The notes below the pieces were generated by a model. It saw only the letters and a program-made list of their open reading frames with translations. It was not told the origin of the DNA and searched no databases. Source: Stenogyne calaminthoides (Eukaryota > Streptophyta > Magnoliopsida > Lamiales > Lamiaceae). Taken from it: a DNA stretch of 64,000 nucleotides. Both the position numbers and the translations under genes were made by a program. This document shows, in pieces, positions 1-10,991 of this stretch. The DNA lies in the NCBI GenBank assembly GCA_037126765.1, contig JBBCBC010000002.1, positions 17,763,853 to 17,827,852 of the forward strand, written 5' to 3'. Position 1 is the stretch's first letter. Each line of letters begins with the position of its first letter.

Positions 1-366
1 AAGAAACAGACCTCAGTAGCAACCAGTACTATAGAAGTTGAATACATGGCTGCAGGAAGCTGTTGTGCACAGATTCTTTGGCTCAGACAACAATTAAGGG
101 ATTATAAGGTTATAGCCAATGAAGTACCTATATTTTGTGATAATAATAGTGCAATTGCTATTACATAAAATCCGGTATTGCACACCAGATGCAAGCATGT
201 TGATATCAGACATCATTTCATCAGAGATCATGTTGAGAAGAAGGATATCAGGAAGGAGAAAATTCATACTGATAAACAAAGAGCTGATATTTTGACTAAA
301 CCTTTGGCTGAGTCAAGATTTCAGGAACTATCAGTAGAATTAGGTATGTTGGATCCAGGTGAGTGA
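1..366 (+). pseudogene. Copia pol C-terminus: RNase H domain, 3' end
   Basis: Frame 1 opens with KKQTSVATST and continues through EYMAAGSCC, the CDNNSAIAIT block, HTRCKHVDIRHHFIRDHVEK and ADILTKPLAESRF, ending at TGA 364-366. These are the last motifs of copia RNase H, which degrades the RNA strand of the RNA-DNA hybrid during reverse transcription. An in-frame TAA at 166-168 falls where the family usually has a proline codon before the NPVLH block, so this copy is dead. The upstream polyprotein lies outside the window. Confidence 0.92.
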
Positions 367-930
367 ATTCACTGAAGGGAGAAGTCCTTTAGGTGCATGA
401 AGTTATTCAAGAAAGAATAACACAGGACAAAATTCTCTCAGTAAGGAAACTGAGACTCAGAATGATTTTTGTCAAAGTCAGTATTCAGTAAGGATTATAA
501 ATTCAAATAGTCCTGAAACAATGTTGGCACATGCATTAATTCACTGCATTTATTTCACTCATCAATCATTTGAAATAAATGACAAAAGACCTGAACTTTG
601 AGCGGGAATGTTTGGAGCATTTCTATTGGAGGAAAAATGAGGTGCAGACAAAAAGTCATCTCGATTTTCGTGAAACATCATTTTGTCACCCTAATTACTG
701 CTATTTACCTATTTTTCCCAGAAAATTATCCAAAAATAGCAAAACCCTCGAGATTTCTTTTAATCTCAGATTAAATCTCAACCATTCAATTTTTTTCCTC
801 TAAGATTTAATCACAGCCATTGATCAAAAAATTTCAGATCATATATAAATCAGAGTGTTTGCTTTCGATCATTTATCTTAAAACCCTTAATCTTCAAACC
901 ATCAAATTTCATTACCCCAAAATCATTCTA
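367..930. other. Spacer between pol and extra ORF
   Basis: There is no convincing coding sequence here. The minus-strand relative at 30838-43690 has about 1.7 kb in the matching interval, including a small antisense ORF and telomere-like repeats; neither is present in this 0.56-kb spacer. Confidence 0.6.
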
Positions 931-3055
931 CAGTGGAATTTCCCAGTTATGCAATGATCAAGGATCTAGTCGAAACAGAAAAACCCTATTTCGAGCATGT
1001 GGTAGCCAGATCGACAATAAAGCCACTAAGGTTGAGGAAGATGCACTCAACATGCTGAAGATGGCTCGATTATCACATTTGGTGAGCAATATGCCAGACT
1101 CAGAACTGTCTCAAGAAGTGTTGTAGTTTGTGGTAAATCTTCGAGAAGGAGAACGGGGATCACTTGTTTCACAGTTAAGTTTTGGAATTTATGCGAAATC
1201 CAAGGCAGAAGTCGTATGTACCAAAGAGGTAAGATTATCTCTTGATGATATTAATGTTGTATTCGAGCTTAACGAGAGGAGAAGATCCAGCGTTGTATAT
1301 GTCTGGTAGAGAACAAGAAATCTTAGATCATTTTGCAGAGACGAAGGTAGAAATGAAAGGGGCTCTGCATAAACGATGTCTAAAGCCCAAATATAGAATC
1401 TTGATCGATATTGTAGCCAAGTGTTTTATAAGCACCTCTGGGAGTTTAGAGCAGGTGAGCCAGAACAAGTTGAGGCTCATGGCTGCAATTGAAGACTCTC
1501 CTTCAGTTGACTTCAACTGGCTGAAATTTATGGCAGATTGCATTCTGCATCAAAACCAGAAGTTGAAGTATGCCAAAGGGGTTTTCACGAAGAATGGAAA
1601 GGTACTTTTTGGTACAAAGATCAGTTTCCTTATTGAAACACTGCCTAGGGAAAACATGTTTTTGATGTCTGGAGTAGAGTTTTTTTGGAATAAGATCATG
1701 TTCCGAAAGCCTAAATCCCAAAGGAAGAAACCGACTCCTTCAAGAAGTTAAGGTTCTATGGTTCTAGAGGAACCAGAGGAATAGGACGAGTCTGAATCCG
1801 ATCAGGACACTTTATCTCTCGCAGAGGTGGCCAAACGGAAGGACAGGAAAGTCGTGGAAAAACAACCTGAAGAAGCAGAGAAAAGAAAGAAATCACTTGA
1901 ACTGTTGAAAGTAAAGAAAGAAATCGGTGATAAGAAGAAGGCTCAGGATGAGCAGAAACGGAAGAAGAAAAGGCTCAGAACTATTCGTGAGCAGGAGTCA
2001 GATGAGAAATCTCCACTTGACACTCTTGCCAAGGTGGTTTCTCAAACCACTGAAGAGGAAACCACTCGGGAAGAAATTCCATCCAAAGGAGTAGGAGATG
2101 AAGATGTCTCTACTGAGGTACTAGGAACCATTATTGGCACTGACCGAATTACCAGAGAAATCTTCACAGGTTTACAAAAACCTACTGAAGAGAGCTAAAT
2201 AAACATCCCACCCACTCAACCCTCAGAGCCATATATTTCCATGCCTTCAGAGGCTCATTCTAGCTCTGAAGAGGAGGCGTCTGTTCCTGAGCTCAGGAAA
2301 GGTGAAGCAGAAGAAAGGGAGTGGAGACAGAAGGCAGAAAGATTATCTTGGACAAATACCCTGAGTTGGCGGAATTTCCTGATCTTCAGGATATGTTCTT
2401 CAGATTGAAAACTGCCATGCTGATTGTCAATCAATCCTTTGCAATGATGCTTAAGATTGGCAATTTCAGAGGAGAAGGCTTCTGGGCGGAGGAAGTTGCT
2501 GAACTTGATGCCTTCTCTGGTCTAGGTAAGAGGAGACTGAGGATCAAACAATCTGAGTTTGATGCCTTAGTACAGAAAAAGGTTGCTGAGAGAAAGACTA
2601 TCACTCAACCTGAAGGAGAAATAAGCGATCAGGACAAGGATGATCAAGAACCCTCTCAGGAGAAGGATACTGAAGATAATCCTGAACGGAGCAAGAAGGT
2701 TGCTAAGTCAAGTGTTGAGGCAACCATTCAGGGGGAACAACCTCAGGATGTTCCACCTCTACAAATGATCACATTTGGCCAGGTCTTTCATCATCAGAAT
2801 GAACCTGAAGTTACACTAACTGAGATGGCAGATGCTGGAGTAAAAACTGACACTGAGCCAGAAATTCCAATTCCTCCACAACCAGCTGTGGATTTCACTC
2901 CAATTCTTGAGAAGCTTACCAAGCTTGAGCCGCTTGTTGATCAAATGTCAAAGCATGAGCCTCTAGTAGACCAAGTGTCAAAGTTTACTGATGCACTAAT
3001 CTCTCAGAGCAAAATAGTTGATCTTCTGAGCACATCTATGGTGAAGCATGATAAG
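931..3055 (+). pseudogene. Extra ORF 3' of pol, first half (interrupted by a solo LTR)
   Basis: Coding traces begin near 931 (EFPSYAMIKDLVE in one frame) and run through frame changes to clearer blocks. Block 1242-1751 contains KYRILIDIVAKCF and a tryptophan-bearing FNWLKFMADC segment. Block 1827-2198 is very lysine/arginine-rich and predicted charged helix, possibly a nuclear-localisation region. Block 2321-3055 has repeated LTKLEPLVDQMSK-type heptads that look like coiled coil. Block order and some residues match the extra ORF of the minus-strand element at 32626-35998 (KYRLLFEIVSKV; MNWMGLFKHRLL). I recognise no enzymatic motif. Env-like ORFs occupy this place in Sireviruses, but no signal peptide or membrane helix is evident, so the function is unknown. 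The reading frame breaks at the gtaac TSD (3056-3060) and resumes at 4243. Confidence 0.7.
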
Positions 3056-3060
3056 GTAAC

Positions 3061-4237
3061 TATTGGTGTATACTGTAAAGCAAACTTTTAGTAAGCTTTT
3101 GTGGATGTATATTCAATTTCCTTATTATCTGAAATAAATGGTTTTTCACATTATTGCATTCTTATAAATTGCTTATGTGTCTTCTTATCTTATATTGTAG
3201 ACTATGTGGTGGGTTTGTAGTCACACAGAAGATCACATTGTCAAGTTCCTTATAAGATATAAACAGTATTCACAACTGAGATAGTTCTGGACATAACTAT
3301 TGGTTTAAGTTGTAGTATAAACTTGTTGGTGGCTTGTCTTGGCCATTAGTTTATACTAGTGCGCTGTGTAATTCTCAACCCTAAGTGTGGTATTTAGATA
3401 TGTGGGGTGCTTGTTCACTGCTTTGATTTACTATAGGTGAGAATCTTGGTAGATCTCTCACGCTTCGTATTTTGGGCAGTGACATCGCTCGCATGATATC
3501 TATTTATTGTCATTGGGGCACTGTGTCCTGGACATCCAGGATGATGACGTCCCCTTGAGGAAACTCATAAAGGATTGTCGTATTAAACCCTGCAGGTGGA
3601 TTTAATCCATACGACAAAAAGGTTTAGTGGTACTACTCAAGGAATAATAAATATTAATTAATTAAAGCAGTCAGAAGCTTTTATAATTAATGGACGTGTG
3701 ATATCTTCAACACGGGGAATTATAAAGTCTAATAGAAGCCCTGATTCGGTTCGGGATAGGACGGGAGTGCAACATTAATTCTCTAGTGGGATGAATTAAT
3801 GTTCTCGGGTCAAATTAATGTTCTGGGCTGAACATAAGAGTATTTGGGCCCGGAAGAAGCCCAAACCTTATACCTTCTAGTGGTCCCTAGTCTGGCCCAC
3901 GAAAACCTATGGAGCATATAAAAAGGGTCTTGTTTTCGTCCAGAACCCTAAGGCACACGAAATCAGATCACAAACGTAGCAGCCAGGGAACTAGGGCTTT
4001 TGGGAGACAAAACTGTAGGCCCTTCTCCACGTTCAACAGACTGCTGTCCATTCGGCATTCGAACGAGGTTGGGAAACAGATTAGAAGATCTGCAGTGGAA
4101 TCAACACCTCGATCTTCAAGGGTAACGAAATCTGACCTTTTTCTTTAGATGTTGATTAGGTTTTATTTTGTTACGTTTTCGTTTGGCATCAAATATCGAT
4201 CCTGGCAATGGACCGCCCTCACCGACGCGTTCCATCA
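3061..4237 (+). mobile_element. Solo LTR, copia family C, with TSD gtaac
   Basis: The sequence starts TATTGGTGTATACTG and ends GCGTTCCATCA. It is the reverse complement of the LTR at 29413-30660, sharing the GGGCCCGGAAGAAGCCC-like stretch and the GATCGATA block. Direct repeats gtaac flank it (3056-3060 and 4238-4242). No internal region or second LTR is present, so this is a solo LTR left by LTR-LTR recombination. The first dinucleotide pair is TA instead of the usual TG. A short apparent ORF inside (3909-4148) is a by-product of the LTR. Confidence 0.93.
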
Positions 4238-4242
4238 GTAAC

Positions 4243-5638
4243 TTCATTATCTACTTCAATTGATAATAAGTTTGCTGAGATAGATGTTAGACTGAGAGAT
4301 GTATCTAGAGATATGTTGGGACAAATGGAGAAAAAGTTTGAGCTGAGATAAAAAATGTTGGATGATCTGATGAAAGCTAGGGCTGAAGAGCTGATCATAG
4401 CTCTTGTTGAGGAAATGAGTACATCACTCATGACCAAAATGCATGCTACTTTTGGTGGTTTGGTAGAAGAAACCTCAACTGGAATGAATGTACTTCAGAG
4501 GATGTAGGATGAAAACTACCTTATTGCTGCTGAATTGAGGTCTATAGGAAGGGAACAAATGCATATGAACAGAACCCCCTCTGAGATACTAAAAAATTAT
4601 GATGCCAAAAAGGGGGAAAGTTATGATAGACTTGTTCCCTTGCCTGCACTGGAAGGAAAACAACCTGAAGCTGAAATTATTATTCACAGAGGCGAAAAGA
4701 GGAAGGAATCTGAAGTTGAAATTCATCCTGATGCTGTTATTCAAGTCTTAGAGCAGCGTGCTAAAAGGCAGAGAGCTCATGAATCTAGCAAAATGGGTGA
4801 AGCTCATGCTGTTCTGAACCAACCTGCTGAGACTCAGAAGAGAGCCACTGCTTTTGTTGAGAAGCAGATTCAGAAAAAGAAACAAGCTGAAAAGCCAATC
4901 AGGAGAAAATTATCTGAAGAGTTTGCTGAAACAGACATTGTTGAAGTCGAAGCACAAAAGAGTGAAGATTCTGAGGTTGATGATTTGTTCAAAGAAGGCT
5001 TTAGTGAGTATGATGTCGCATAAAAAAGAATCAACTGGGACTGGCACAACTCTGTCAAGATGATTGAAGCTAAAAGAAGGAAGAAGGCTGCTACTTCTAT
5101 GTCAAGGGTTGAAATGACTAGAAAAGCAAGAGAGGATGCAAAGAAGATCACTGGAGGATTTTAGAGATTTTTTTTTAGGAGGAGAGGCACCAAACCGAGG
5201 AAAAGGCAGTGGCCGCACACAGACAAGTGGATGCCAATTGAGATGAATGATAAATGGGAACAAACCAAGAGAGAGTTTATATTCAACTATGATGTTCTAC
5301 AAGCCTGGCCTCGTCCTATCTCTGACAGAGATGATGCATTCATTGCATATCTTCTGAGGAACTTTACTGATGTGTGTCAAAAGTGGTTTGACTTATTTGA
5401 CACTCTAGAGTATCAGTTGAAGGCTCCAGGAAAAATGAAGTATCCTCCACCCAAATTCAGAAATGGGATGATCAACTACGACTTCATCTATGCAGACTTT
5501 GTGGATCAAGCTGAGTATCTGGAGCTGACAGGGAATTATGCGAGGATCATTCAGGAAAGGGAAGAGCTGAAGAAGAGATACTATGGAATGTTCAACCTTG
5601 ATCCTCAATCTAATGAGATTGAATTTGAAGTAGATTGA
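4243..5638 (+). pseudogene. Extra ORF 3' of pol, second half
   Basis: This continues, in the same frame, the ORF cut by the solo LTR; the coding sense resumes right after the TSD with heptad-rich helix (LSTSIDNKFAEIDVRLRD). In-frame stops occur in the 4340s and around 4505. Blocks 4535-5023 (acidic and basic helices, REKR-type runs) and 5231-5638 follow. The last block, with FIFNYDVLQAWPRP and KYPPPKFRNGM, corresponds in position and rough pattern to the last block of the minus-strand element's extra ORF (32626-33033: PEWTRIKVDWLSDVY, APKFQTMIPPL), so the C-terminal module looks conserved. The block ends at a TGA closing at 5638. There are no known catalytic residues. Confidence 0.65.
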
Positions 5639-5872
5639 ATTTATGTTCTGATATTCAGTGGAGTAGGATATATGTTGTATCCTGTACTTATGATTTCCTT
5701 ATTAATGGAACTCTACTGATGTTTTTTGTTCTGAAAAGAAAATATCTCATTATCTTATTGATGTGTTGCCTTGCTATAACCATTAAAAAGTTATCTTAGG
5801 AAATGAAAACCTGAATAGATGATTAAGTTCTGTTTTCCTTTTGATATTGTAACAAGTTGGTTTTGACATCAT

Positions 5873-5887
5873 CAAAAAAGGGAAAAT
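5873..5887 (+). promoter_or_regulatory. Polypurine tract of the plus-strand Sirevirus-like element
   Basis: A purine-rich run (CATCAAAAAAGGGAAAAT) lies directly before the TG that starts the 3' LTR at 5888, the position where plus-strand DNA synthesis is primed. A similar run, CAAAAAGGGGGAAAG, occurs upstream near 4604-4618. Confidence 0.7.
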
Positions 5888-6582
5888 TGCTGGGAGATGA
5901 ATTTAATAAATATTTTGATTAGATCCCAAAACCCTGGGTATGACATGTATCAGAACAAACTTGATAGATAAGGATCAGGTTTTCTATAGGTATTAGGATC
6001 AGGACTATCTGCACCATGTATAGTTAGCAGATATAGATCAGAATAGTTATAATTACTTTATTTCTCCTGAAGAAATCTGAAGACCCTGAAGACATAGAAG
6101 GTCTAGAAATCTCAGAAAATACTGAAAGACCTAAAAGTCCTGAAGAAAGAAGATCCTGAAGACCGAAGAATCTGAAGATTATTTTGTACTGACGCATAAA
6201 AACCCTGAACGGCTATTTCAGAGTAAAGAGTGTCTTGTTCACTCTTAGTACAAACAAAGAGAATATTATTCATTCGTGGACATTAAGGAACATATCAGAT
6301 CAGTATAGTTTGTCTCTGTTCAAAGGAAGACTTCAACCAATGAGGAGGCAACAACAACGTACTTTACTGACACTGAGAGTGACATCTCACTGAGAAATGT
6401 CAGGACTCATATCTTCCAGTTCACAGAAAGTGGTGATTGGCTGTTTGGCTATATATTACCCAAATCATACAAGGTCACATTCAAACCCTAATTGTAGTCG
6501 TTTACCACTAACTAAAAGAGGAAACCCTTAATGTTATCTCTTCCAACGGATAGTTTTTCAAGAGTGACCTTGGAGAGTTGCC

Positions 6583-6590
6583 TATAAATA
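6583..6590 (+). promoter_or_regulatory. TATA box in LTR
   Basis: TATAAATA within GTTGCCTATAAATACTAG, inside the LTR and in element orientation; the likely core promoter. Confidence 0.6.
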
Positions 6591-6888
6591 CTAGTGACCT
6601 TCACCATTGCAAGGTTACGGGAAATCAAGCAACTCCAGAGATCCTTCATATTCTTGCATTTGAAGCACTCGAAAAACCCAAGATTTTCCAATTGTTTCAC
6701 CTTGAAGAGAGCTCATTTACTAAGCCTAGAATCTGTTATAATATCCAAAGCTTAGTAAGAGATATCCTAGCCTTTGAATTTGTTCTTACTGTAAAAGGAT
6801 ATCTCACCATAAGTTGGAAACCAACCAAACCCAAACCCTATTGTTAGGTAGTTTGAGTGTGTGATTGTTGGAGAGTGAGAGTTGTAAA

Positions 6889-7062
6889 GAGTTAGTAAGT
6901 TGCAGTGTAGTTCAGCCTGAAAACTCTAGAGAAGAAGTTAGTAAGCTGCTTGTGACAGCCTGAAAGCTTGTGTGTGTTTGAGTTAGTAAGCTGCAGTTGT
7001 TCAGCCTGAAAACTCATAGTGGAAAGTTAGTAAGATGCTGAGTTCAGTCTGAAAGCTTAAGG
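6889..7062 (+). repeat. Imperfect 4x repeat in LTR
   Basis: Four degenerate copies of a unit of roughly 40-60 bp, each containing GTTAGTAAGcTGC and TTCAGCCTGAAAAC or GCCTGAAAGCTT. They lie just downstream of the predicted transcription start. Confidence 0.65.
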
Positions 7063-7612
7063 TAGTAGTAGTAGTGAGTTAAGGAATTTCTCAGAGGGTC
7101 AGAGAGAGTGGACGTAGGAGCTTTGTCTCTGAACCGCTATAATTTGCTGTGTTATTTGCTTTCTGCATTGCATTATATCTGTTGTATATTTTCACAGAGA
7201 GCACTGAGTTTTCTGATATTCAGTTGGAATCAATCCACTGAGCTTGCATTGAACTAATCACAGCCTTAACCACTGATTTACTAAGTGATAAAGATTTTTA
7301 GCAAAGTAAAACGAGTATAAACTTAGGGCCTACACATTCCGCACCCTAGATAAGCTAGTATAGATAGTTGTCAAACTGACCAAACTCATCTGAGTAGTTA
7401 GTAAGGTAATTATCTACTCCAAGCTTATTTGAACTCTGATTTTGAAATCTCAGATCAGTTGGGCTAATCTGAAGTTACTGAAAGCCGCTCAGTATTATTG
7501 TCTCAGTAGACTTTGACTCAGACTAATTTGTGCTTCCCAGGGCTATTTCTCAGGACAACCTGACCCACTGATTTCAGTTTTGTAAAAAGTTTGAAAAATC
7601 ACTGAACACGTG

Positions 7613-9075
7613 TGTAGGTCCCGAACTGGTTTTGTGAGGGCAGAAGTCTAGAGGGGAGGGGTGAATAGACTTCTGAAAACTTTTTGTGGAAGATCAGGTG
7701 TGAAAGCAAGTTGCCTGATCAGAGTGCGAGTGAATCAGTTTGGACTGATATCCAACTTACTGATCGCCTGATGGCAAATCATTTCGGTGTCTATCAGTTT
7801 AACTGATGTGCGGAAGCTAGTTTCTAACCTGTGTGAAAAACCAGTTTTATAAGATTAGATTCTGCAGTCTGTTTTCAATCAGATGACTAAAGTGTCAAAC
7901 TGATCAGATCAATTGCTTGATGCAGACTGATCCTAACTCAGAATATGTATGCAGTTTAAACTCAGGTTGTGTGCAGAAGTGTAAAGCAGATAAGAACAAG
8001 TACATGCACACAAGATTTTTATAGTAGTTCGGACAACCAGTCCTACGTCCAATCTTCCCTATCACAAGGGGCACCAACTAACCAACTGGACTTATTTTAT
8101 TGTGTTAGTCCAACACAGTACAACCAACAGATGTTTAGAGAGTTCTCACTCAACCGACCCCAGAAATCAGAACTAGAAACCCTAGTCTGAAATCTTGCAA
8201 AACAAACTTAACCTAACTTTTGGGTTTGGGTAAAGATTTGTTGTTGTTGCAACTGGAATTCTATCATAGTTTTGAGGTAGCCTTATGCTAGAGGATAAGA
8301 ATTATATGCTAAGAACTAATGGGATGAACACTTAGAAAATAATCTTAAATTTGTGTTCTTCGTGTGGAAATCTTGCTATAGCTTGAGCTTGATGATAATT
8401 TCCGTGTTTTCACTCTGATGATAGATCCCATATTTATAGACCTTGAATCAAATAGCCGTTGGAGAACAATTTGAATTTCAGGCTATATTTGATAGGTTGC
8501 AGGATTGATTTGACGTGCTTCAGGAAGGCCATGTCGTCTTCGTGCATATTTGTCCTTTGTAGCCGTTTGCCCTGATATGCCATATCCTGCAATGTCAGCA
8601 TTGTACATACGTGTCGATCCCTGATTGGCTAACAAGAACATTTATTCGGCGTCATTGTATGTCCAACTATGTTGACATTCTTCTAGTCTGATTTACACCG
8701 TATGTTCTGGATAAGTAGTTAAACTTATCACTTTGCTGACTTAGCTGAACTGATCAACACTTTTTCTGATCAGTCGCTTTGAGTCTACTGATATGGTTGT
8801 CTTAGCTTCAACCAATTCGACTCTGCTGATGTCTTCATAGAATAGGTCTTCTGGTCTTCAAGTAAAGTCTTCTTAATTTCGCTACTGATCTTCCGCTGCT
8901 GATCTTGACTTGACTTGTGCAATTTGAGTTCCTCTTTAAGAGTGACCTAGTCTAATACATCAGCTGTCTAACATGTTCAGCTGGTTTCCTATCATATCGT
9001 TAGTCGACTAATAGGTTCGATTGGTCCTATTACAACTGTTTTGGAACTACCATCAAAACTATAAATTTCCCAACA
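7613..9075 (-). mobile_element. Solo LTR, Sirevirus-like family A, with TSD acgtg
   Basis: It starts TGTAGGTCCCGAACTGG and ends AAATTTCCCAACA, matching both LTRs of the element at 30838-43690. Direct repeats acgtg flank it (7608-7612 and 9076-9080). No internal sequence is present. Orientation is given as minus because the family A element with this LTR orientation is transcribed from the minus strand. Confidence 0.95.
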
Positions 9076-9265
9076 ACGTGTATTCCCCCCTCCCCCATAC
9101 ACGTGTAAGACTCGTTTACACCGGGACCAATAATAGATAAATATGTGTAAAGGTTTCTCTTTATGTTTATACGTATTCAATTATGCAATTATGTATTCGT
9201 TGTTGGTGAACTGTTTATTTTCGATGCGCATGTATTACGTATTTACGTGCCTCTAAATTCCAACA

Positions 9266-9468
9266 GCATGCTCCCAGACATCATACAAAGATCTCTCCAC
9301 ATTAGTTGATCCCTCAGTAAGCTTGTCAGGCTTGCGGACGCCAAGAACCCAATTGTGTTCTTGTGCAGTGAGGACAAATTTCATATTACGTTTACAAATA
9401 ACATAGTTTTCACCAGTAAGTTGATGTTCTTTGAGCATATATTTTAGTGGATTAAAAGGTTGCGACAT
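9266..9468 (-). pseudogene. Copia gag, N-terminal fragment
   Basis: The ATG at 9468-9466 starts MSQPFNPLKYMLKEHQL, followed by LTGENYVICKRNMKFVLTA, the conserved N-terminal gag block of many plant copia elements (usually with tryptophan in the YVIW position, here cysteine). About 67 codons remain before the sequence breaks at the insertion point of the Sirevirus-like element. Gag forms the virus-like particle that packages element RNA. The inner D copy keeps the same start region at 18171. Confidence 0.88.
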
Positions 9469-10977
9469 GCCGAACAAAAATAAATAATATTTGTATAAGC
9501 ACAAAATTATCACATAATTTTGATCACATTATTCATATCAAAATCTAAAACAATATGAATATACATCAACCGACATCTCAAAACAGTTTAAATAGGTCAC
9601 GTGGGGTGAACTATCAATTTAAATACATTCAAGAAGGTTACAAACAAGAATAGTTACAAACTTTTAATTTACAATTAATAGTCGACTCCCACTTTACCAA
9701 TATCAAATTGACAGGGACTTCGGGGAAGTATATGCATATCAATTTTATACCTAAGTAATAACCATGATTAAATACAGAATTATTATTTCGTTTTGAACGA
9801 GCCTTGAGGGGAGGGTCATCGTCGCCACTAATAATAATTCACAATCATCCTTTTGGGAATTTATTCATGTGAAATCTATCTTTTGGTTCCGAGGGAGAAA
9901 TTTCTCCAAAAGAATTCACAAATAAATAAATCATGGAGGTCAAAATTGACATAATTTTATTATCCGAAATAAAATTGTCAATAATTAAAACATACTTAGT
10001 AATTTTCGAAAGTGAGATTTTCTTTTTGACAGTTCAAATATCATGCAAACACATTAACAAATAATAATGCATGAAATTAAAACAAGTATCAAGACAAAAT
10101 AAATCAAGTTGGACACATATATCCAACTGTCATGGTTTAAATTTCAAGTCTCGATCTTGAGAAATCGTCACTTTGTTAGGCCTTCATCGTTCGTCTTGAA
10201 AAGCTCCCACTAAAACCACAACAATTCTTTAAAAAAATGTCCTTCGTCTAGGGTAGGGACGACGTCTGGTGCTTACGCCTACGCCCGGAGGCTCCGTGCT
10301 CGTTTGGCCACGTCAAACAACACGCAACTGGGATGCCCGCCTACATCCTAGTCGGCCGTCTCGACCAGGCACCCAGCGCCATGCGTGCGCCCGCGCCTTG
10401 GGTGATGCGCTCGCCGTACGCGCACCTACCCAGTGCCATGCGTGTGCCCGTCCAACGCCGTGTTCAGCGCCCATCAAGCGCAGTGCACGTCCCTGCTCGC
10501 GCCGTGCACATGCCCGCTTTGCTGATCCCGCCCAGTGTTCGGCCACACGGCCTTACCCCGCGCTCGCACCGCTTGCCAGCATCTGTGTCGCGCGCGTTCC
10601 TCCCTTGGAACGTTTCGCGCGACGCACGCTGTTTGTGTACGGTTCCGGACCCCTCTTTAATTCCCTGTCTCCGACTTCGTCTTCGATTCAGTTACAATTT
10701 ATTTTATAAAAAAATAAATAAACCTAAAATCTAGACTAGTCTATTACATTGATCAAATCAAAATAATCTAATCTACTCGTGGATTTTCTCACGAGGCAAA
10801 ACGAATTCGAACGAATTGAATTAAAAACTAATAATTATTTGCATGTAACTAAAGCACATTAAAATTACCATGACAATTGGATACCTGCAAAACAAATCTA
10901 ACAGTTCAACTTTCCAATTTCAATTTTAATGAACAACAATTTAAATTACAGTTTAAAAGATCAGAGCCCGAACCAGG
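9469..10977 (-). other. Leader (5' UTR) of outer copia D with GC-rich segment
   Basis: This is non-coding sequence between gag and the primer site. Most of it is AT-rich and aligns with the leader of the inner D element, sharing a GGGGAAGTATATGCATATCA stretch. The segment at about 10240-10680 is strikingly GC-rich, with repeated CCAGCGCCATGCGTGCGCCC-like phrases. Open frames of 77-146 codons here exist on both strands and are compositional by-products, not genes. Confidence 0.75.
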
Positions 10978-10990
10978 GCTCTGATACTAG
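10978..10990 (-). promoter_or_regulatory. Primer binding site (initiator Met tRNA), outer copia D
   Basis: The reverse complement reads TAGTATCAGAGCC, one mismatch from the TGGTATCAGAGCC that pairs with the 3' end of initiator tRNA-Met. It is one base from the LTR start at 10992. Confidence 0.8.
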
Positions 10991-10991
10991 T

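Larger units (their letters stand above)
1..9265 (+). mobile_element. Sirevirus-like Ty1/copia retrotransposon, 3' part (5' end outside window)
   Basis: The order on the plus strand is RNase H end (1-366), a long extra ORF (about 931-5638), a polypurine tract (5873-5887) and a 3' LTR (5888-9265). The RNase H motifs (EYMAAGSCC, RHHFIRDHVEK, ADILTKPLAE) resemble the Sirevirus branch of copia, and an extra ORF after pol fits that branch; the lineage call is inference. The element ends in CAACA and abuts a gag fragment of a minus-strand copia element at 9266, so it inserted into that gag. The expected TSD is gcatg (9266-9270); its partner lies left of the window. Two solo LTRs from other elements sit inside it. 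Confidence 0.85.
5888..9265 (+). repeat. 3' LTR of the plus-strand Sirevirus-like element (split by a solo LTR)
   Basis: The LTR begins TGCTGGGAGATGA after the polypurine tract and ends AATTCCAACA at 9265, where a foreign gag begins. Removing the nested solo LTR (7613-9075) and one TSD copy leaves an LTR of about 1.9 kb. It contains a TATA box (6583-6590) and an imperfect four-copy repeat. The 5' LTR lies outside the window, so age cannot be judged. Confidence 0.82.

Noticed and set aside
579..803. 74-codon plus-strand ORF in the spacer before the extra ORF
   Set aside because: No counterpart in the related minus-strand element, AT-rich, no motif.
3909..4148. 79-codon plus-strand ORF
   Set aside because: Lies inside a solo LTR; the matching reverse frame appears in every family C LTR (25906-26142, 29500-29691), so it is a by-product of LTR sequence.
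10269..10734. Overlapping open frames of 77-146 codons on both strands
   Set aside because: They lie in the GC-rich leader of copia D, where stop codons are rare by composition; no motif, no shared frame with the inner D leader.
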